Shown piece after piece: positions 1 to 11,315 of a stretch of 29,239 nt of DNA (position 1 is its first letter; every line of letters starts with the position of its first letter). Both the position numbers and the translations under genes were made by a program. Origin of the DNA: Lojkania enalia (lineage: Eukaryota > Ascomycota > Dothideomycetes > Pleosporales). Under the pieces are notes generated by a model. The model was given only the letters and a program-made list of their open reading frames with translations. It was not told where the DNA came from and searched no databases. The stretch spans positions 1-29,239 of the forward strand of contig ML986720.1 of assembly GCA_010094045.1 (NCBI GenBank), in the 5' to 3' direction.

Positions 1-1
1 C

Positions 2-1882
2 AGTTCAGCTCCTCATCTCCCTCCCTGAGACAAGATTCGCCTCTCACCACAAATAGGATATCTAACTCAGTTAATACTAGTACAGGCGAGTAGTACTATA
101 GAATTTCTAATTTATTATACTCTACTACTAACACTTCTTTATAAAATAAGAGATGGGTTTATTAGTACTAAAGAATAAAGTAGTATAGATAGGTAGATAC
201 AACTTTAAAATGCGTTAGAGGTTATTAGTATTATTTACCAACTCTAAAATCTAGCTATTAGAAATAAATATTTTATTAAATACATTCTTTTAAAAGCTTC
301 CCCTTTTAAAGGTATATACCAGCTCTTTATATTACACCCGTAGAATAACTAGAACCCTAACCTGTAGATGTTTAGTAGTAAGTACTATTAAGCCTTAAGC
401 TAATCTATTTACTTATCTTTCTATCTTAGCCGCTTTCTCCTATAAACTAAGAGTAAGTTTTGTTTCGCGGGCTGCAGCTAATATAGTTATTTAGTCTAGT
501 ATCGACTTTTAGTAATTAGCCTTAAGTATACGCACCTAGTATTAATATTTAATAATATTACAGTAAGAATCTAACTAGTAGTTAATAGAGGAGGTAGATA
601 TAAATACTATAGTGCTAGACGGCGGCGATAATAGTATATAAGAGAGGTGGAAGCTGAGGCTGTTACTAATATTTTATACGTTAGTTATATAGAAGTTTAC
701 TTTACTAGTAGTAGATATAGTTTAGTTACGTACTAATATCTATAGATAATTTAACAAATACTTTACAGCTGCGTAGACTGTTTAATAGGTAACCTAGAAT
801 CTATTTATAGTAAGAATAGGGTCGGCCGTATTATTATATAGGATAATTATATAATCTAGTAATTCTGTTAGCTAGCTGTTACTAAATTAGACGACCTAAT
901 TAGTAGTATTACTATATCAACTGCTTATATTTAGTACGATACAGCCTTTTAGAGTAAGTAGTTACTTCTATATCTATAGAGCCGTACGATGTATTTTAGG
1001 TAGAATAGTATTAAAGATATAGAGCGCGAATATAATATTAAAATAGATACTATTACTAATATAGTTTACTATAGTTTACTAGAGAGTCCCATCTATAATA
1101 TTAATATAGATAGCTGATATATACTAGTTAAATAGACCCGTAGCATCTTTAGTAAGGTTATACTAGTAAAGTATAGTACTAAGGTTAATATTAAGAAGGT
1201 CTAGGATACTATTAACTATAATATAAATATTATAGCCGATAGCGCGCTTTATAGTAGTAATTAAGCTACTACTTCTACAGCTAAGCTTAAAGATATTATT
1301 ACTAAGCTTCAGGCTCGCTATATATAGTATATTATTATTATTAGACTAGAAGATACTATAGATAATTATAGTCTTACCTATAATATATTAGAACGCTATA
1401 CAGATATTAATAAGCTAAGGATAGTATACTATAGTACTATAGATATATTAGAAGGTAAAATAAGGTAAAGATAAGAGCGGGCTTATAGTATAGCGATAAA
1501 TAGTAGCTTAGATAAAGTAAGGGTAAAGAGGTAGGATACTAGATACTACAGTCTAGATAGATAGTATACCGTAATAGTATCGTAGGTTGAAGAGCTATAT
1601 AAGGGATATACTGCTAGATTATCAACTACTATCTATAAGAAAGGTACGACTTATAATAGTTACGCCTTTCTAATACTAATATATACTATTTTCTTACTAC
1701 TTTATAATAGTCTACCGCGCTTTACATCTAGTATTAAAGCTAACTACTATAGCCGAGCGCTGACAGCTATACGCGTTTCTAGCGTACTTAACTTTTATAC
1801 CTCTCCTCTTTATAGAACTATATTCTTACTCAATACTTTCTTACTTAAGTTATTACTATACTATAAGACTAAAATCTCTTAA
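2..1882 (+). pseudogene. Unrecognised RIP-degraded coding region, about 626 codons
   Basis: I do not recognise this protein. One plus-strand frame (codons starting at 2, 5, 8 and so on) can be followed to TAA at 1880-1882 without a frame change. Nearly all internal stops are TAA/TAG, as expected from RIP of CAA, CAG, CGA or TGG; only two TGA were seen (26-28 and 1115-1117). The last 98 codons (1586-1879) have no stop, which is unusual in DNA this rich in TAA/TAG. The middle holds an Arg cluster (ARRRR, about 614-628) followed by an acidic stretch (EVEAEAV). No known motif or membrane pattern is convincing. The left end may lie outside the window. It points towards the recombinase relic at 2190-4660. 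Two other plus frames near 1-1000 also look partly protein-like, so strand and frame are tentative. Confidence 0.4.
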
Positions 1883-2189
1883 GCTCTCCGATATATCTAA
1901 TTAATTACCTTATTATTCTTTTCTATAAAAAGAGATTTAAATAGTATATACCAATCGCGAATATAAGTATATATTATAACTCTACTAAGATATAGAGCTA
2001 ATTCTCTAATAAGGCCAGGACATTTCGATAAAATAAAGTAGTAAAGTTTCTATCAGCCTTATAGTTATACTATAAATCCTAGATCTCTAATTAAATACTT
2101 AACTCTTTTAGAATAACTTTATAAAATTACCTTTACTTATCTATATTAAGTCTAATAGAAATAGGTAGGCAACTTTTATTACTAGTAGA
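1883..2189. other. AT-rich spacer, no feature seen
   Basis: Short RIP-type AT-rich stretch between the 3' ends of two converging coding relics. I see no repeat, RNA gene or regulatory motif. Confidence 0.4.
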
Positions 2190-4660
2190 AGATTCAGTTT
2201 ATCTTCGCGTTTAGGTATACCTATAAAATAGTACTATAGACTTTATACGTATATTATTAGAAGTATATCTTATATTTAAGACGTACTTAATAAAGATTAT
2301 AGCTAAGTAGATCCCCTTCCTTAATATACTATAGGTGCCTCCTCTTAAAATATTTGGTAAGATCCTCTAAAGTATAAAATAAGTATATATATAGTTCTAT
2401 AAGTAGATTCTTATTACTTATATAAATAAAATATACCCTTAGCCTTATTTTCTTATATATCGCCACCTTAGCAGCTTCTAGTATTTCTTTATCTTCGCTC
2501 TTACTTAATAGCGTAATATAACCGTTTAATTATTTTAGTTGAGAAGAATATATTCTACCCTCCTCGATCCTATAATATTGTATAACGGTATTAATAGCCG
2601 CGTTCCGCTAGCAGATCTCTTCTTCTAAACTAAGTCCCAGACGAGCTAGAATAGTATTAACCAATTCCTTCTATACTAGAAGTATAGTACTATAGACTAC
2701 CTATTTAACCTTAATTTTAATACTAGCAAGCTGCTACTTAATATTATATATAGGCTATTTATACTCCTAGTATTTCTTAACATTTTAAAGAAGAGTATAC
2801 TACTAATACTACTTTTTCTAATTAATTTTACAGTTAAACTCTTAGTATTTTAGATATTTCGTTACGTTTTTAAGGGTACGTTTAAGTTGCTCTTATTAGT
2901 TAAGTAGAGAATAGACTGTAGGATAATTATTTACTAATATAGATTATTCTAGTATAAGTTATTATAGTTAACAATAATTAATTAAATAACTTATAGTATA
3001 ACCTATATATATTAGTATATTCTAGAGCTGGATTTCTCGTATAACAGCCTATATATTAACTATAATAACTTGTAAGAGGTAGTATTTTAGGTATATCCCT
3101 ATACTAGTATACCCTATTATTAGGTTCTATATCGCCTTACTAATATAGTCTATATACTATATTAATCCTATATCTTACTAACTACAGCTTATAGAGCTTA
3201 CTACTCTTATTAAAAGCCTTTCCTCCAGTATATTTTAGTAAATAGGGACGGGTGACTTACATAAAGCCCGTAATTTCCTCTAGCTTTCTTATCTAGGGTA
3301 GTAATATAGAGTATAAAAGAAGCTCGGTAGGAGAAATAGTATAGCTATTTAGCGTTCTTATAGGCTGCCTTAATACTAGGATATCGTCTAACTCCTAATT
3401 TAAGTATAATAGTAGCTAATTATACTTTAGAAGAATATAGAGCTTACTTAATTCTTCTTTAGATATTAGATTATAAGCTGTAAACGTCCGATTATAGAAG
3501 AGTATTCTAAAGAGAAAAGTATATAAACTAAAGATAAGAGACTTATTATAGATAATATTAGGGAGAGGGAAGGTATTTCTTATTAAATATTAGTATTCTT
3601 ACCTTATTTAAAGATATAGATTTAATAAAATAGAAAGGCTTAAGAACTTATATATCTTTTATTTTAAGGAACTCCTTTATAAACTTAAAAGTAAACTCTA
3701 GTTATATTTAATAAAGCTTACCCTTAGGATCTTAAAGTAGTATAACCTGGATATACTAATAATAGAGACTAAGGATAGCTTATAGTTAATTTACTATAAA
3801 GCCTCCTATATATAGATAGAATTGGGCTTAGATCCTATAATATCTATAGGGGTATCTCTTTTTAGTTGTTACTAGGTTTGTTTATAATACTAGAATCTAA
3901 TCCTCTATATATATATAGGCCTTATCTTAACTAATCTTTTTTAAGTTATACTTTTTTACTAGCTTCCTTAGTACTTATAGATAATATTAGATATAACACG
4001 CTTATAAAGTCTTAAATAAGAGGTAGGATGTAAATACCTTATATATACTCCGGTTTATTTTCCTATCTAGCTTTATACCCGTTACTCTCTTATATACTAG
4101 ACGGAATACCTTCTAGTATATTCTAAGGGAACTAGTATATTTAGTTCCCCAGCATCTCCTTCCTCCTTTCCCTTAGCGCTAATTAAGTAGCTAGTTAAAG
4201 AAGATATATAAAGTATAGATAGACACGGTTGTATAGTTATAGAAGTAGTCTTTTCTAAAGTATATCTAGCATCTATACTATATTACTCGTATATTTTCTA
4301 GCGCAGGTTATTAGAGAGTATTAGACTAGTAATATACTAATTCTACTAGTCTTCTATATAATTAAGTAGGTAAGTACTACTATTCTTATAATTCTCTTTC
4401 GTATACTCTCGTTCGTTAAATATTTCCAGCTGTTAGAGGTAGTACTTAGGCGTATTATCCTTATTAGGAGAGACTTATACTTTATCCTCTATACCTTTAT
4501 ATTGCTTGCTATCCTTATTCTCTTTATTATCCTCGTTATCCTTATCAGTATATATATCGATATCCGTCTAATCTGTATCTAACTCTATACTATAGTCTAT
4601 ATTAAAACCAGCATATTCGCTCTTATTAGAAGAACTATTAACTAGAGAATATTATCGCAT
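2190..4660 (-). pseudogene. DUF3435-type tyrosine recombinase relic with C-terminal C2H2 zinc-finger region
   Basis: Read on the minus strand from ATG 4660-4658: an acidic N-terminus (DTD, TDKDNEDNKENKD), then EREYTKENYKNSSTYLLNYI, KVFRLVYKRVTGIKLDRKI, VLRKLVKKYNLKK, EFTFKFIKEFL, NTFPLPNIIY and YNLISKEELSKLYI. These follow the order I know from fungal DUF3435 ('FluG domain') proteins, which belong to the tyrosine recombinase superfamily with Starship captains. The catalytic core is damaged: the Arg of the YSLRYGG-like box reads Lys (YLLKYTGG, codon 3233-3235), the His of LGH reads Tyr (3109-3111), and a candidate nucleophile YY survives (3079-3084). The C-terminus (about 2225-2400) resembles the family's paired C2H2 fingers (DLTKYFKRRHLQYIKEGD), with several Cys/His now Tyr. 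Frame shifts between the N- and C-terminal parts, so decayed introns are likely; one candidate of about 60 bp lies near 3962-4029. Clearly dead. Family call by recalled similarity only. Confidence 0.75.
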
Positions 4661-5114
4661 GTTATATTAGCGCTAATAGAGGTTGATAGAGGGAGGAAGA
4701 GGTTACTAGAGACTTCTAGCTTAAACGAGGAGATAGACACGAAAGCAGCTAGTCGAGTAGAAGAGTAAAAAAGAGGAGGTGGTCCTTATTAGTAGATTAA
4801 TAGGGGATAAGAGAAGAGCTTTAAATACGCTACTAGTAGAGCGGTTTTAGCTTAGGTCGATATAATACTAGCGTTAATAATAGTAAGGTTATAGGCCTCT
4901 ACTATATTCTAGGATAGAAAATAAGCTCTAAGGTAGCTTAATCTATTCCCTTCGACTGTTAGCACCTACGCTAGCTAAGGTAGGAAATCTGAAGGGTATA
5001 TACGTTTAAGCTAGTACTGGAGCGTTTAGGGGGGTTTTATAGCGAGTTAGTATTAGAAAATAGTATTATAAGCCTTTAAAATCGGCTACTTAAACGCTGT
5101 CTAATTGTTTAAGA
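4661..5114. other. Intergenic AT-rich stretch, no gene seen
   Basis: Lies upstream of the recombinase relic and left of the gypsy-1b fragment. It is slightly richer in GC islands than its surroundings (for example 4930-5040) but I could not read a protein from it or find a terminal repeat. Any promoter of the recombinase would be here; RIP has removed recognisable signals. Confidence 0.35.
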
Positions 5115-7100
5115 TAGTTAAATATCTTTAACTAATAGTATTTATACTAGAGTAGTTTTAAGGTCTTTTCTTAACTAGGGTATCTACTAGATAATAAATT
5201 ATAAATAGCTTATAGTAGCTTAAACTTTAGCTTATTATAGTCTAGTACTATAAGTTAATTTTAGTAGTATAGTCGGTTATTACACTTTTTATAGTTAGCT
5301 AGAATTAGAAGTTTAAATTAATAAACTTTATCTCTTAGTAGCTTTAGAATATTTTAGATTAGATTATCGTTCGAGTATTCTTTATTAATAATCTTTATAA
5401 TTAATTAGCCTACTTCTATTTATTAGAATAGTTTAGGACGAAATAATATCTATTAACAATTTTTATAGGCCTCTTCTTATATAAATTTATTCTATAACCT
5501 TTAAGTTAAAGTATTAAGCTTCTCTCTAAATTTTCTAGGTTAGTATATAATACTAAAGTTAAACCTTAATAGATATTTTAACTAATAGACCTATTAATAG
5601 CTTAGCTACTTTATTATTATAAAGTATTATAAGTTTTTATAATTGCTTAGCACTTCTATAGAAAATACTATACCTTTTAATTTAGGCTTCTATTACTTAA
5701 AATATTAGATAATCGCGAGTAGTTTCTTATTATATATTTTATAGTTACCTTTAATAGAGTTTATATATTTAGAGAAGTAGATAATAGGTTTTAGTTTACT
5801 ATTAGCACCTTTTTAAGATAGTACACCGGCTATTATAAAGTTAGATATATTAGCTTCTACTACTATTAATAGCTTAAGATTAAAGTATTAGAGAATTAAT
5901 ATAAAGATAAAAGTATTCTTTAAATAGTTAAAGGAATATTAATAGCTATTATTCTAGTTAAATCGAATATTCTTCTTAGTTAGGACTATTAAGAGGGAGA
6001 CTTTCTATAAAAAGTTACTAATAAATTATTAGTAGAAGTTTATAAAGCCTATAAAGGTTTAAATATCTTTTATATTCTTAGAATATTTCTAGTTAATAAT
6101 TATTTCTACCTTTTTTAAATTTATATAGATCTCTTCTATAATAATTATATATTCTAGATAGATTACTTCTAACTAGTAGAACTTATACTTATCTATATTA
6201 AGCTGTAGACTATTTACTTTTAAAGCTTTAAAAACTAGCTAGATATATTACTTATAATCCTTTAGATTCTTACTATATATTAGAATATTATTAATATAAA
6301 TAGTATAAAATATATTAAAGTATAATTTTAATATATTATTTATAAAGTACTAGAATATATTTAGAATATTAGTTAGGTTAAAAGGTATTACTAAGTATTT
6401 AAATAGCTTATAGCATATATAAAAGGTAATTTTCTATTTATTTCTCTTAGTAATTTTTAGCTTATTAAATATAGTAATAATATTAAGTTTTATATAATAT
6501 TTAGCCTTACTAAATTAGGCTAATATTTTTTAGATTAGTAGAATTAGGTATTAGTTCTTAATAGTAATAGTATTTAGAGCTTTATAATTTATATAGAATT
6601 AAAAACTACTTCTAAATTTCTTTATAAAAATTATAGGTATAGCTACTAGTAATAAACTTACTCTAATAAATCTCTTAGACAAGTTTTTATTAAGATACTT
6701 TCTTAGTACCTTTAACTTATTCTAGAATATCTTATAGAGTAGACTAAAGCTAGCTTACTTACTATTTTCTAGTTTAATCTTATAATTATATAGTTATTAT
6801 TTAGGCAGCTTATTTATATTTCTATATAAGAAGATAGATAATAGGTTATAATATTCTTTAGATACTTTAATAATAGGGTTAGTATATACCTTTAAAGCTA
6901 GAGCCTTATTAATATTAACTATTAATATAGTAAAGATTTTATAGTTAAATTATTAGAAAAGTTAGACTAGTAATATAATATTTATATAGTATATATCTAA
7001 TTATAGTATAGACTTTAAATATTTAGGTTTAGATAGGTTCTTTTAACTATAATCTTTATTTAAAATTAAGTTAGTTTTAATTTTAGATTCTTTTAACTAG
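5115..7100 (-). mobile_element. gypsy-1b: truncated, heavily RIPed Ty3/gypsy pol fragment
   Basis: This matches 13933-15914 of gypsy-1 nearly base for base apart from transitions, in the same order and orientation: integrase N-terminus, RNase H, reverse transcriptase and part of the protease-RT linker. It has no LTRs, gag or integrase core. RIP is much heavier than in gypsy-1: the reverse-transcriptase YxDD box reads YINN (Asn codons at 6287-6292), against YIND in gypsy-1. The left end falls abruptly near 5115. The right end stops at the TA next to the Fot1/Pot2-like inverted repeat, and the matching gypsy sequence does not continue on the far side of that transposon. It is therefore a rearranged remnant, not an element simply split by an insertion. 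Confidence 0.85.
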
Positions 7101-7102
7101 TA

Positions 7103-7169
7103 ACGTATAGTATAAGCGAGCTGATTACCTAAGCAAGCTGATTATAATGCTAAAACCCTACTAAAATCG
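7103..7169 (+). repeat. Left terminal inverted repeat of the Fot1/Pot2-like element
   Basis: Begins ACGTATAGTATAAGCGAGCT and pairs with 8908-8974 over 67 bp with four mismatches, three of them C/T or G/A transitions as RIP would make. Inside each arm a 12-bp direct repeat (AAGCGAGCTGAT, then AAGCAAGCTGAT) occurs twice, five bases apart; such doubled motifs may be transposase binding sites (inference). Confidence 0.9.
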
Positions 7170-7282
7170 CGATAATTATACTTTACAGTATTATACTACA
7201 ACTAACAACTATAGAATCAATTTAGAAAGAAGCTAGAATACAGCTTACACTCTAAGCTCTTTAATAAGACGCGATACTAACT

Positions 7283-8887
7283 ATGCGTTATGTTACATCA
7301 ATCTATAATATCTCCTAAAGTATACTTAGTACACAAAAGCGAGGAACAGCTCTACAACGCGATTACCGGCCTAATTTAATAAAGCTTAGTAAGACTAAGG
7401 AGTAGGTAATTGTTCAGTATATACTAGATCTAGATATAAGAGGATTTCCGCCGCGGCTTACTACTGTTTAAGATATAGCTAATTTACTACTAGCTGCGCG
7501 CTCTATTAGCCAGGTTAGAAAGAACTGGGTAGAGAACTTTATTAAACGTACACCTAAGCTTAAGGTTAAATTTAATTAAAAGTACGACTATTTAAGAGCT
7601 AAATATAAGGATCCTAAGGTTATAGGAGGCTGGTTCTACCTTATACAGAATATAAAGGCTAAGTATAGTATTATTAACGAAGATATATACAACTTTAACA
7701 AATCAGGCTTTATAATAGGCGTAATATCGACAGGAGTAATAGTTACTAGCTCTAAGAGACGGAATCGACTAAAGCAGCTCTAGCTAGATAATCGCGAGTA
7801 GACTACAGTTATTTAAGGTATTAACGCGATAGGATAGATAATACTACCTTTTATTATCTTTGCAGGCATCTACCACCTCTCTATATAGTATAAAGAAGAT
7901 AATATTCCACCAACCTAGGCTATATAGGTTACTGATAACAGCTGGACGATAAATAATGTTGGTATTAAATAGTTAAAGCACTTTAACGCGTATATAAAGG
8001 ATCGTACTATTAGTATATATCGATTGCTGATTCTTAACGGCTATAAGAGCTACGACTCGCTTGAATTCAGGCAGCTCTATAAGGAAAAGAATATTATTAC
8101 TCTCTATATGCCTCTATATTCGTCGCATCTACTGCAGCTACTAGATATAGGTTGTTTCTCGCTTTTAAAGACTGCGTACGGGCGCTAAGTCGAGTAGCTG
8201 ATATGCGGTCATATTAACCACATTATAAAAATTAAGTTCTTACCCTACTTTAAAGCAGCTTTTAACGCAGCAATTATAAAGAGTAATATCCTAAGTAGCT
8301 TTTAAGGCGCTAGCCTAGTTCTATTTAACCTAGATGTAGTACTATTAAAGCTCGAAGTTCGACTACGTACGCTAATACCCCCTACAGTTAAAGATACCCC
8401 TTAAAAGTTAAAAATACTAAGTAATCCTATCGAATTTGGGTTTTAATCTACGTACGTTTGATTAAGAGTTTAAAAGCACCTAGATAGCTCGCCTATTTTA
8501 ATAGTAGAGGCGTTTAAACAGTTTATAAAGGGTGCTGTATATATAATATATAAAAACATACTATTACGCGCTCAGGTTACTAAGCTTTAAGTAGCTAATA
8601 AGGCTGCTATACAACATTAATCATATAAAAGAAAGCGTATATAGAAGGAAGGTAACCTAACAATTAAAGAAGACGCTTAATTAACTACTCTAAAAGAGTT
8701 TAGCGCTCGTACTAATAGAAAGAAGGGTAGGAAAAAGGCGCGCGTTAATAGAGGCTAGCTGACTTAAAGGCGCTGCAGGCAGTACAGTAAGGCTAGGTAT
8801 AACTCGCAGACGTGTAAAAATAATGCTATAGATATAGAAGAATAGACTACTATACTATATAGTACGATAGAATATAAGAAAGTATAA
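7283..8887 (+). pseudogene. Fot1/Pot2-type DDE transposase, inactivated by RIP
   Basis: Start ATG at 7283-7285, stop TAA at 8885-8887, about 534 codons in one frame with scattered TAG/TAA/TGA but no frameshift. Order: N-terminal helix-turn-helix DNA-binding part (EVIVQYILDLD-like, then RGFPPRLTTV and KNWVENFIKRTP), then the DDE domain. The first acidic motif, normally NFDETGF, reads NFNKSGF; the second, normally LDGHxSHDS, reads LNGYKSYDS; the third, LLDIGCF, keeps its Asp. The C-terminus is basic and ends in a degraded Cys/His knuckle (RRCRQYSKARYNSQTCK), as in Pot2-type proteins. It would cut and paste the element at TA sites. The D to N and E to K changes are G to A on this strand, which is RIP of the other strand. 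Function is lost. Confidence 0.92.
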
Positions 8888-8907
8888 TATTTTACGAAAA
8901 GTAGTTA

Positions 8908-8974
8908 CGATTTTAGTATGGTCTTAGCATTATAATCAGCTCGCTTAGGTGATCAGCTCGCTTATACTATACGT
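8908..8974 (-). repeat. Right terminal inverted repeat of the Fot1/Pot2-like element
   Basis: Reverse complement of 7103-7169 with four mismatches. It keeps more ancestral C/G than the left arm: AAGCGAGCTGAT is intact in both internal copies here. It is followed by TA (8975-8976). Confidence 0.9.
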
Positions 8975-8976
8975 TA

Positions 8977-9550
8977 GAGCTAGTAGTCTAGTATATATCG
9001 GTTATATATAGTATAGCCTAAGAGGAACTATAGTAGTATTTTATACGTAAGAGTAGAATATTTTCTACTAAATATAGGCTAGAGGATTATTCTCTATATA
9101 GTTAGAATAAAAATATTAGAGGTTCTTTAGTTTTATATTAGTTATATTTAATTATAAAAGTATATAAATATTTATAGTATTATAGTAGAAAGGTTAATTC
9201 TATATTTATAGCGCAGTTAAATATATAGTAATAAGTAGAGTAGATATAAGTATTATTACTATAGTTTTAAGAGATAAGATAGAAGGTTAGTAGAAAATAT
9301 ATATATTTTTACTTAGAGGCTAGTAGAGTAGTAATAGAAATATATTATAAGGATAGTAGATAGGTTAATAGTTATTATAGATTTTAGGGAGTTTATCTAT
9401 ATAGTAAGGATTACTAGTAGATAGATATAACTAATACAGTTAGAGAGATTATAAATAGAGATAGGCGATAGCTATAGTTATACTATTATTATAGTATATT
9501 ATTAGATATAGATTAATAATATAAAGTATCTTAGTATTTATATTAAAAGT
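8977..9550 (+). pseudogene. ORF-a: array-encoded protein relic (signature family I)
   Basis: Not recognised as a known family. Read from 8977 in one plus frame, with stops only TAA/TAG. It is homologous to ORF-f: both read KSR, KYR, QNK, LYQLYLI(I/V)K and QLNI in the same order, then SYY(R/K)F, VYL, QQ, T(V/I)REII and LQL near the end. This protein-level agreement between separately mutated copies is the best evidence that the array once coded for protein. Gln is frequent once TAG is read as former CAG, suggesting a helical, Gln/Lys/Arg-rich protein. The N-terminus is missing, cut off at the transposon boundary. There is no signal peptide or catalytic motif that I can see. Confidence 0.5.
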
Positions 9551-9574
9551 AAAGAGTAGAATTATAATAATAAT

Positions 9575-9725
9575 TTTCTTAAAAATTCTTAGTAGACTAT
9601 ATTAGATAAGAAAGTCTTAGAAGACTATATAAGGAAAAAAAAGGCTTAAGAGACTGTATTAATAAAGTTCCTAAAATTCTTAGGAGACTATATAAGAGAA
9701 GAAAAGTTCTTAAAAGACTATAGCT
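9575..9725 (+). repeat. 19-bp motif cluster, unit 1
   Basis: Several degenerate copies of TTCTTAGGAGACTATATTA (here often AAATTCTTAGGAGACTATA) spaced about 30-50 bp apart, ending about 85 bp before the conserved landmark at 9810. Confidence 0.7.
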
Positions 9726-10210
9726 AAGAGGGAGTTGTAAACAGCTGAATAAGTAAGAGAAGCGAGTAGTAGAGTAGAGAAACTAGCTATAAGAGGGTAG
9801 CTAAACAGTAATCTAATCTTAATATACTATTATAATTCCTTTAATATGCGAATATAGAGTATATAAATTAATTTACTATATACTCTTATATATAGTAGAG
9901 TGTAGAGTATATATTGCTAATATATAGTAGAGGAACGAAGTTCTATAGTAGCTAAGTAAGTATAGAGAGACTAGAAGGAATAGAAGTACTAGATATATAT
10001 AGAAGGTCTAGAAAGACTTAAAAGTATTCTATATAACTAAACAATTAAATAGAAGTAGAAAACTTTAGTATTTAGTCTAATTAGATAACTATAAAAGAAC
10101 TCTAGGGTTAGAGCTATATAAGTAGAAGTAAGTTATAGATATATAAGCTATATAATATAACTCTTATATTTTAAATAGGTTTAATAGTAGTATATTAGTT
10201 TTTTAGATAT

Positions 10211-10249
10211 ATATTATTAATAGATATTATTAATAGATATTATTAGTAG
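10211..10249 (+). repeat. 13-bp tandem repeat, three copies
   Basis: ATATTATTAATAG at 10211-10223 and 10224-10236, then ATATTATTAGTAG at 10237-10249. Lies just after the conserved block of unit 2. Simple slippage is a sufficient explanation. Confidence 0.85.
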
Positions 10250-10289
10250 GTATAATAGAAGTATTTCTATTATATTTTTCTATACTATA

Positions 10290-11010
10290 GTACTACTATT
10301 ATACTAGTCTAATAATATAGTTATTTTTAATTTTCTATATATAGAGTTATATATTTTAGATATATATTTTCTTATCTAGGACGGATATAAGATAGATATT
10401 AAAGAATATTTTTATATATAGGATATAATATCTTCTATTAAATTAAATAAAGTACTTTATATATAAGACGTTATACTATATTAGTATAATAGTAGTATAG
10501 AATTAGAGTTAAGGAAGTTAGTTATATTAGATATAATACTAGAGAAGAATATTAATAGTAAGAACTTAAATTAGGTATTTTATATTATTAATTTAGCTGG
10601 TAGTATAATATAAGTAGAAGAAGATATTAGAGTACTATAAATATTAGTTAGTATATTTACGTTTAATAAGGCGGAGTTTAAAAAAGAGGTTATTCCTAAT
10701 AGAAAGTATAATTCTTTTCTATATATATTTAGTAGTAATAGTATTCTAATAGATTTTATATATCTATAATATAAGCGATAAAAGAAAGTATTTAGATTAT
10801 TATATACAAAGTTAGGTTTAAGAGAAACTATTAGTAATAGTATATTAAGAAGAGTAGAGGAGTATTTTTACTTTAACTAGGATAGGTAGTAGCTAGTAGA
10901 GGGTAGCTATATAAGATGGGTAGTATATATTATATTATATAGTTGGATTATTAAGGAAGCAGCGGTTAAAATAAGAGGATATCTTTTAAAGAGGAAGTAT
11001 TAGTATAGAA
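10290..11010 (+). pseudogene. ORF-b: array-encoded protein relic, unrecognised
   Basis: One plus frame (for example TTT at 10656) reads about 240 codons with about a dozen TAA/TAG; in the part I compared, the neighbouring frame has clearly more stops per codon. Legible segments include SSIELELRKLVILDIILEK, INLAGS, VEEDIRVL, FTFNKAEFKKEVIPNRKYNS, KLGLRETISNSILRRVEEYF, EGSYIRW and IIKEAAVKIRGYLLKRKY. It is charged and likely helical. It does not carry the VYL...REII signature of ORF-a, -e and -f, although it sits at the same place in its unit. Motif ILRRV recurs in ORF-g, a weak hint of relationship. There is no known domain, and no start codon can be chosen. Confidence 0.45.
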
Positions 11011-11111
11011 AGTAAATAGTTTTATATAATAATATAAGTTAGTTCTATTATATTATAAGTTAGATCTTATTAGAATAGTAAAGTATTATATTAGTATATA
11101 TTAATAAAGTC

Positions 11112-11315
11112 TATAAAATTCTCGGGAGATTATATAAGTTCTTTTAAGGGAGACTATATTACTATTAATAAGAAAAGTTCTTAGAAGGCTATATTACTAT
11201 AAATAAGGTAGAAATTCTTAAGACAGTAAATTAGGTTATTAATAAGAAAGTTTTAGAAAAGTATATTAAGTTATTAATAAAGAAGAAAGTCTTAGGAGAT
11301 TATATTAGGTAAGAG
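11112..11315 (+). repeat. 19-bp motif cluster, unit 2
   Basis: About six degenerate copies. It includes one of the least mutated cores, AATTCTCGGGAGATTATATA near 11112, suggesting the ancestral core was TTCTCGGGAGA or TTCTCGAGAGA. Ends about 35 bp before the landmark at 11349. Confidence 0.7.

Larger units (their letters stand above)
7103..8974 (+). mobile_element. Fot1/Pot2-like (Tc1/mariner superfamily, pogo type) DNA transposon, complete but dead
   Basis: 1872 bp bounded by 67-bp terminal inverted repeats and flanked by TA on both sides (7101-7102, 8975-8976), the target duplication of this superfamily. Size, repeat length and one transposase ORF of about 534 codons fit fungal Fot1/Pot2 elements. 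RIP is milder than in the flanks: many CpG and some CpA/TpG remain. The left flank is gypsy-1b and the right flank is the tandem array, so the flanks do not belong to one pre-insertion sequence. Two of the three catalytic acidic residues are lost, so it cannot move itself. Confidence 0.9.
8977..9809 (+). repeat. Array unit 1, left-truncated
   Basis: Begins inside the variable region, directly after the Fot1/Pot2-like element. It contains ORF-a and the motif cluster 9575-9725. Its start aligns with 21208 and about 22632 of later units. Confidence 0.75.

Noticed and set aside
350..362. CCCTAA as a telomeric repeat
   Set aside because: A single hexamer at about 354 and another near 12704, with no tandem copies.
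2190..4660. Calling the recombinase a Starship captain outright
   Set aside because: The C-terminal C2H2 region and matched segments fit the wider DUF3435/FluG group. No element boundary, target duplication or cargo can be shown.
10211..10249. 13-bp triplicate as a functional element
   Set aside because: Occurs in one unit only and is explained by slippage in TA-rich DNA.
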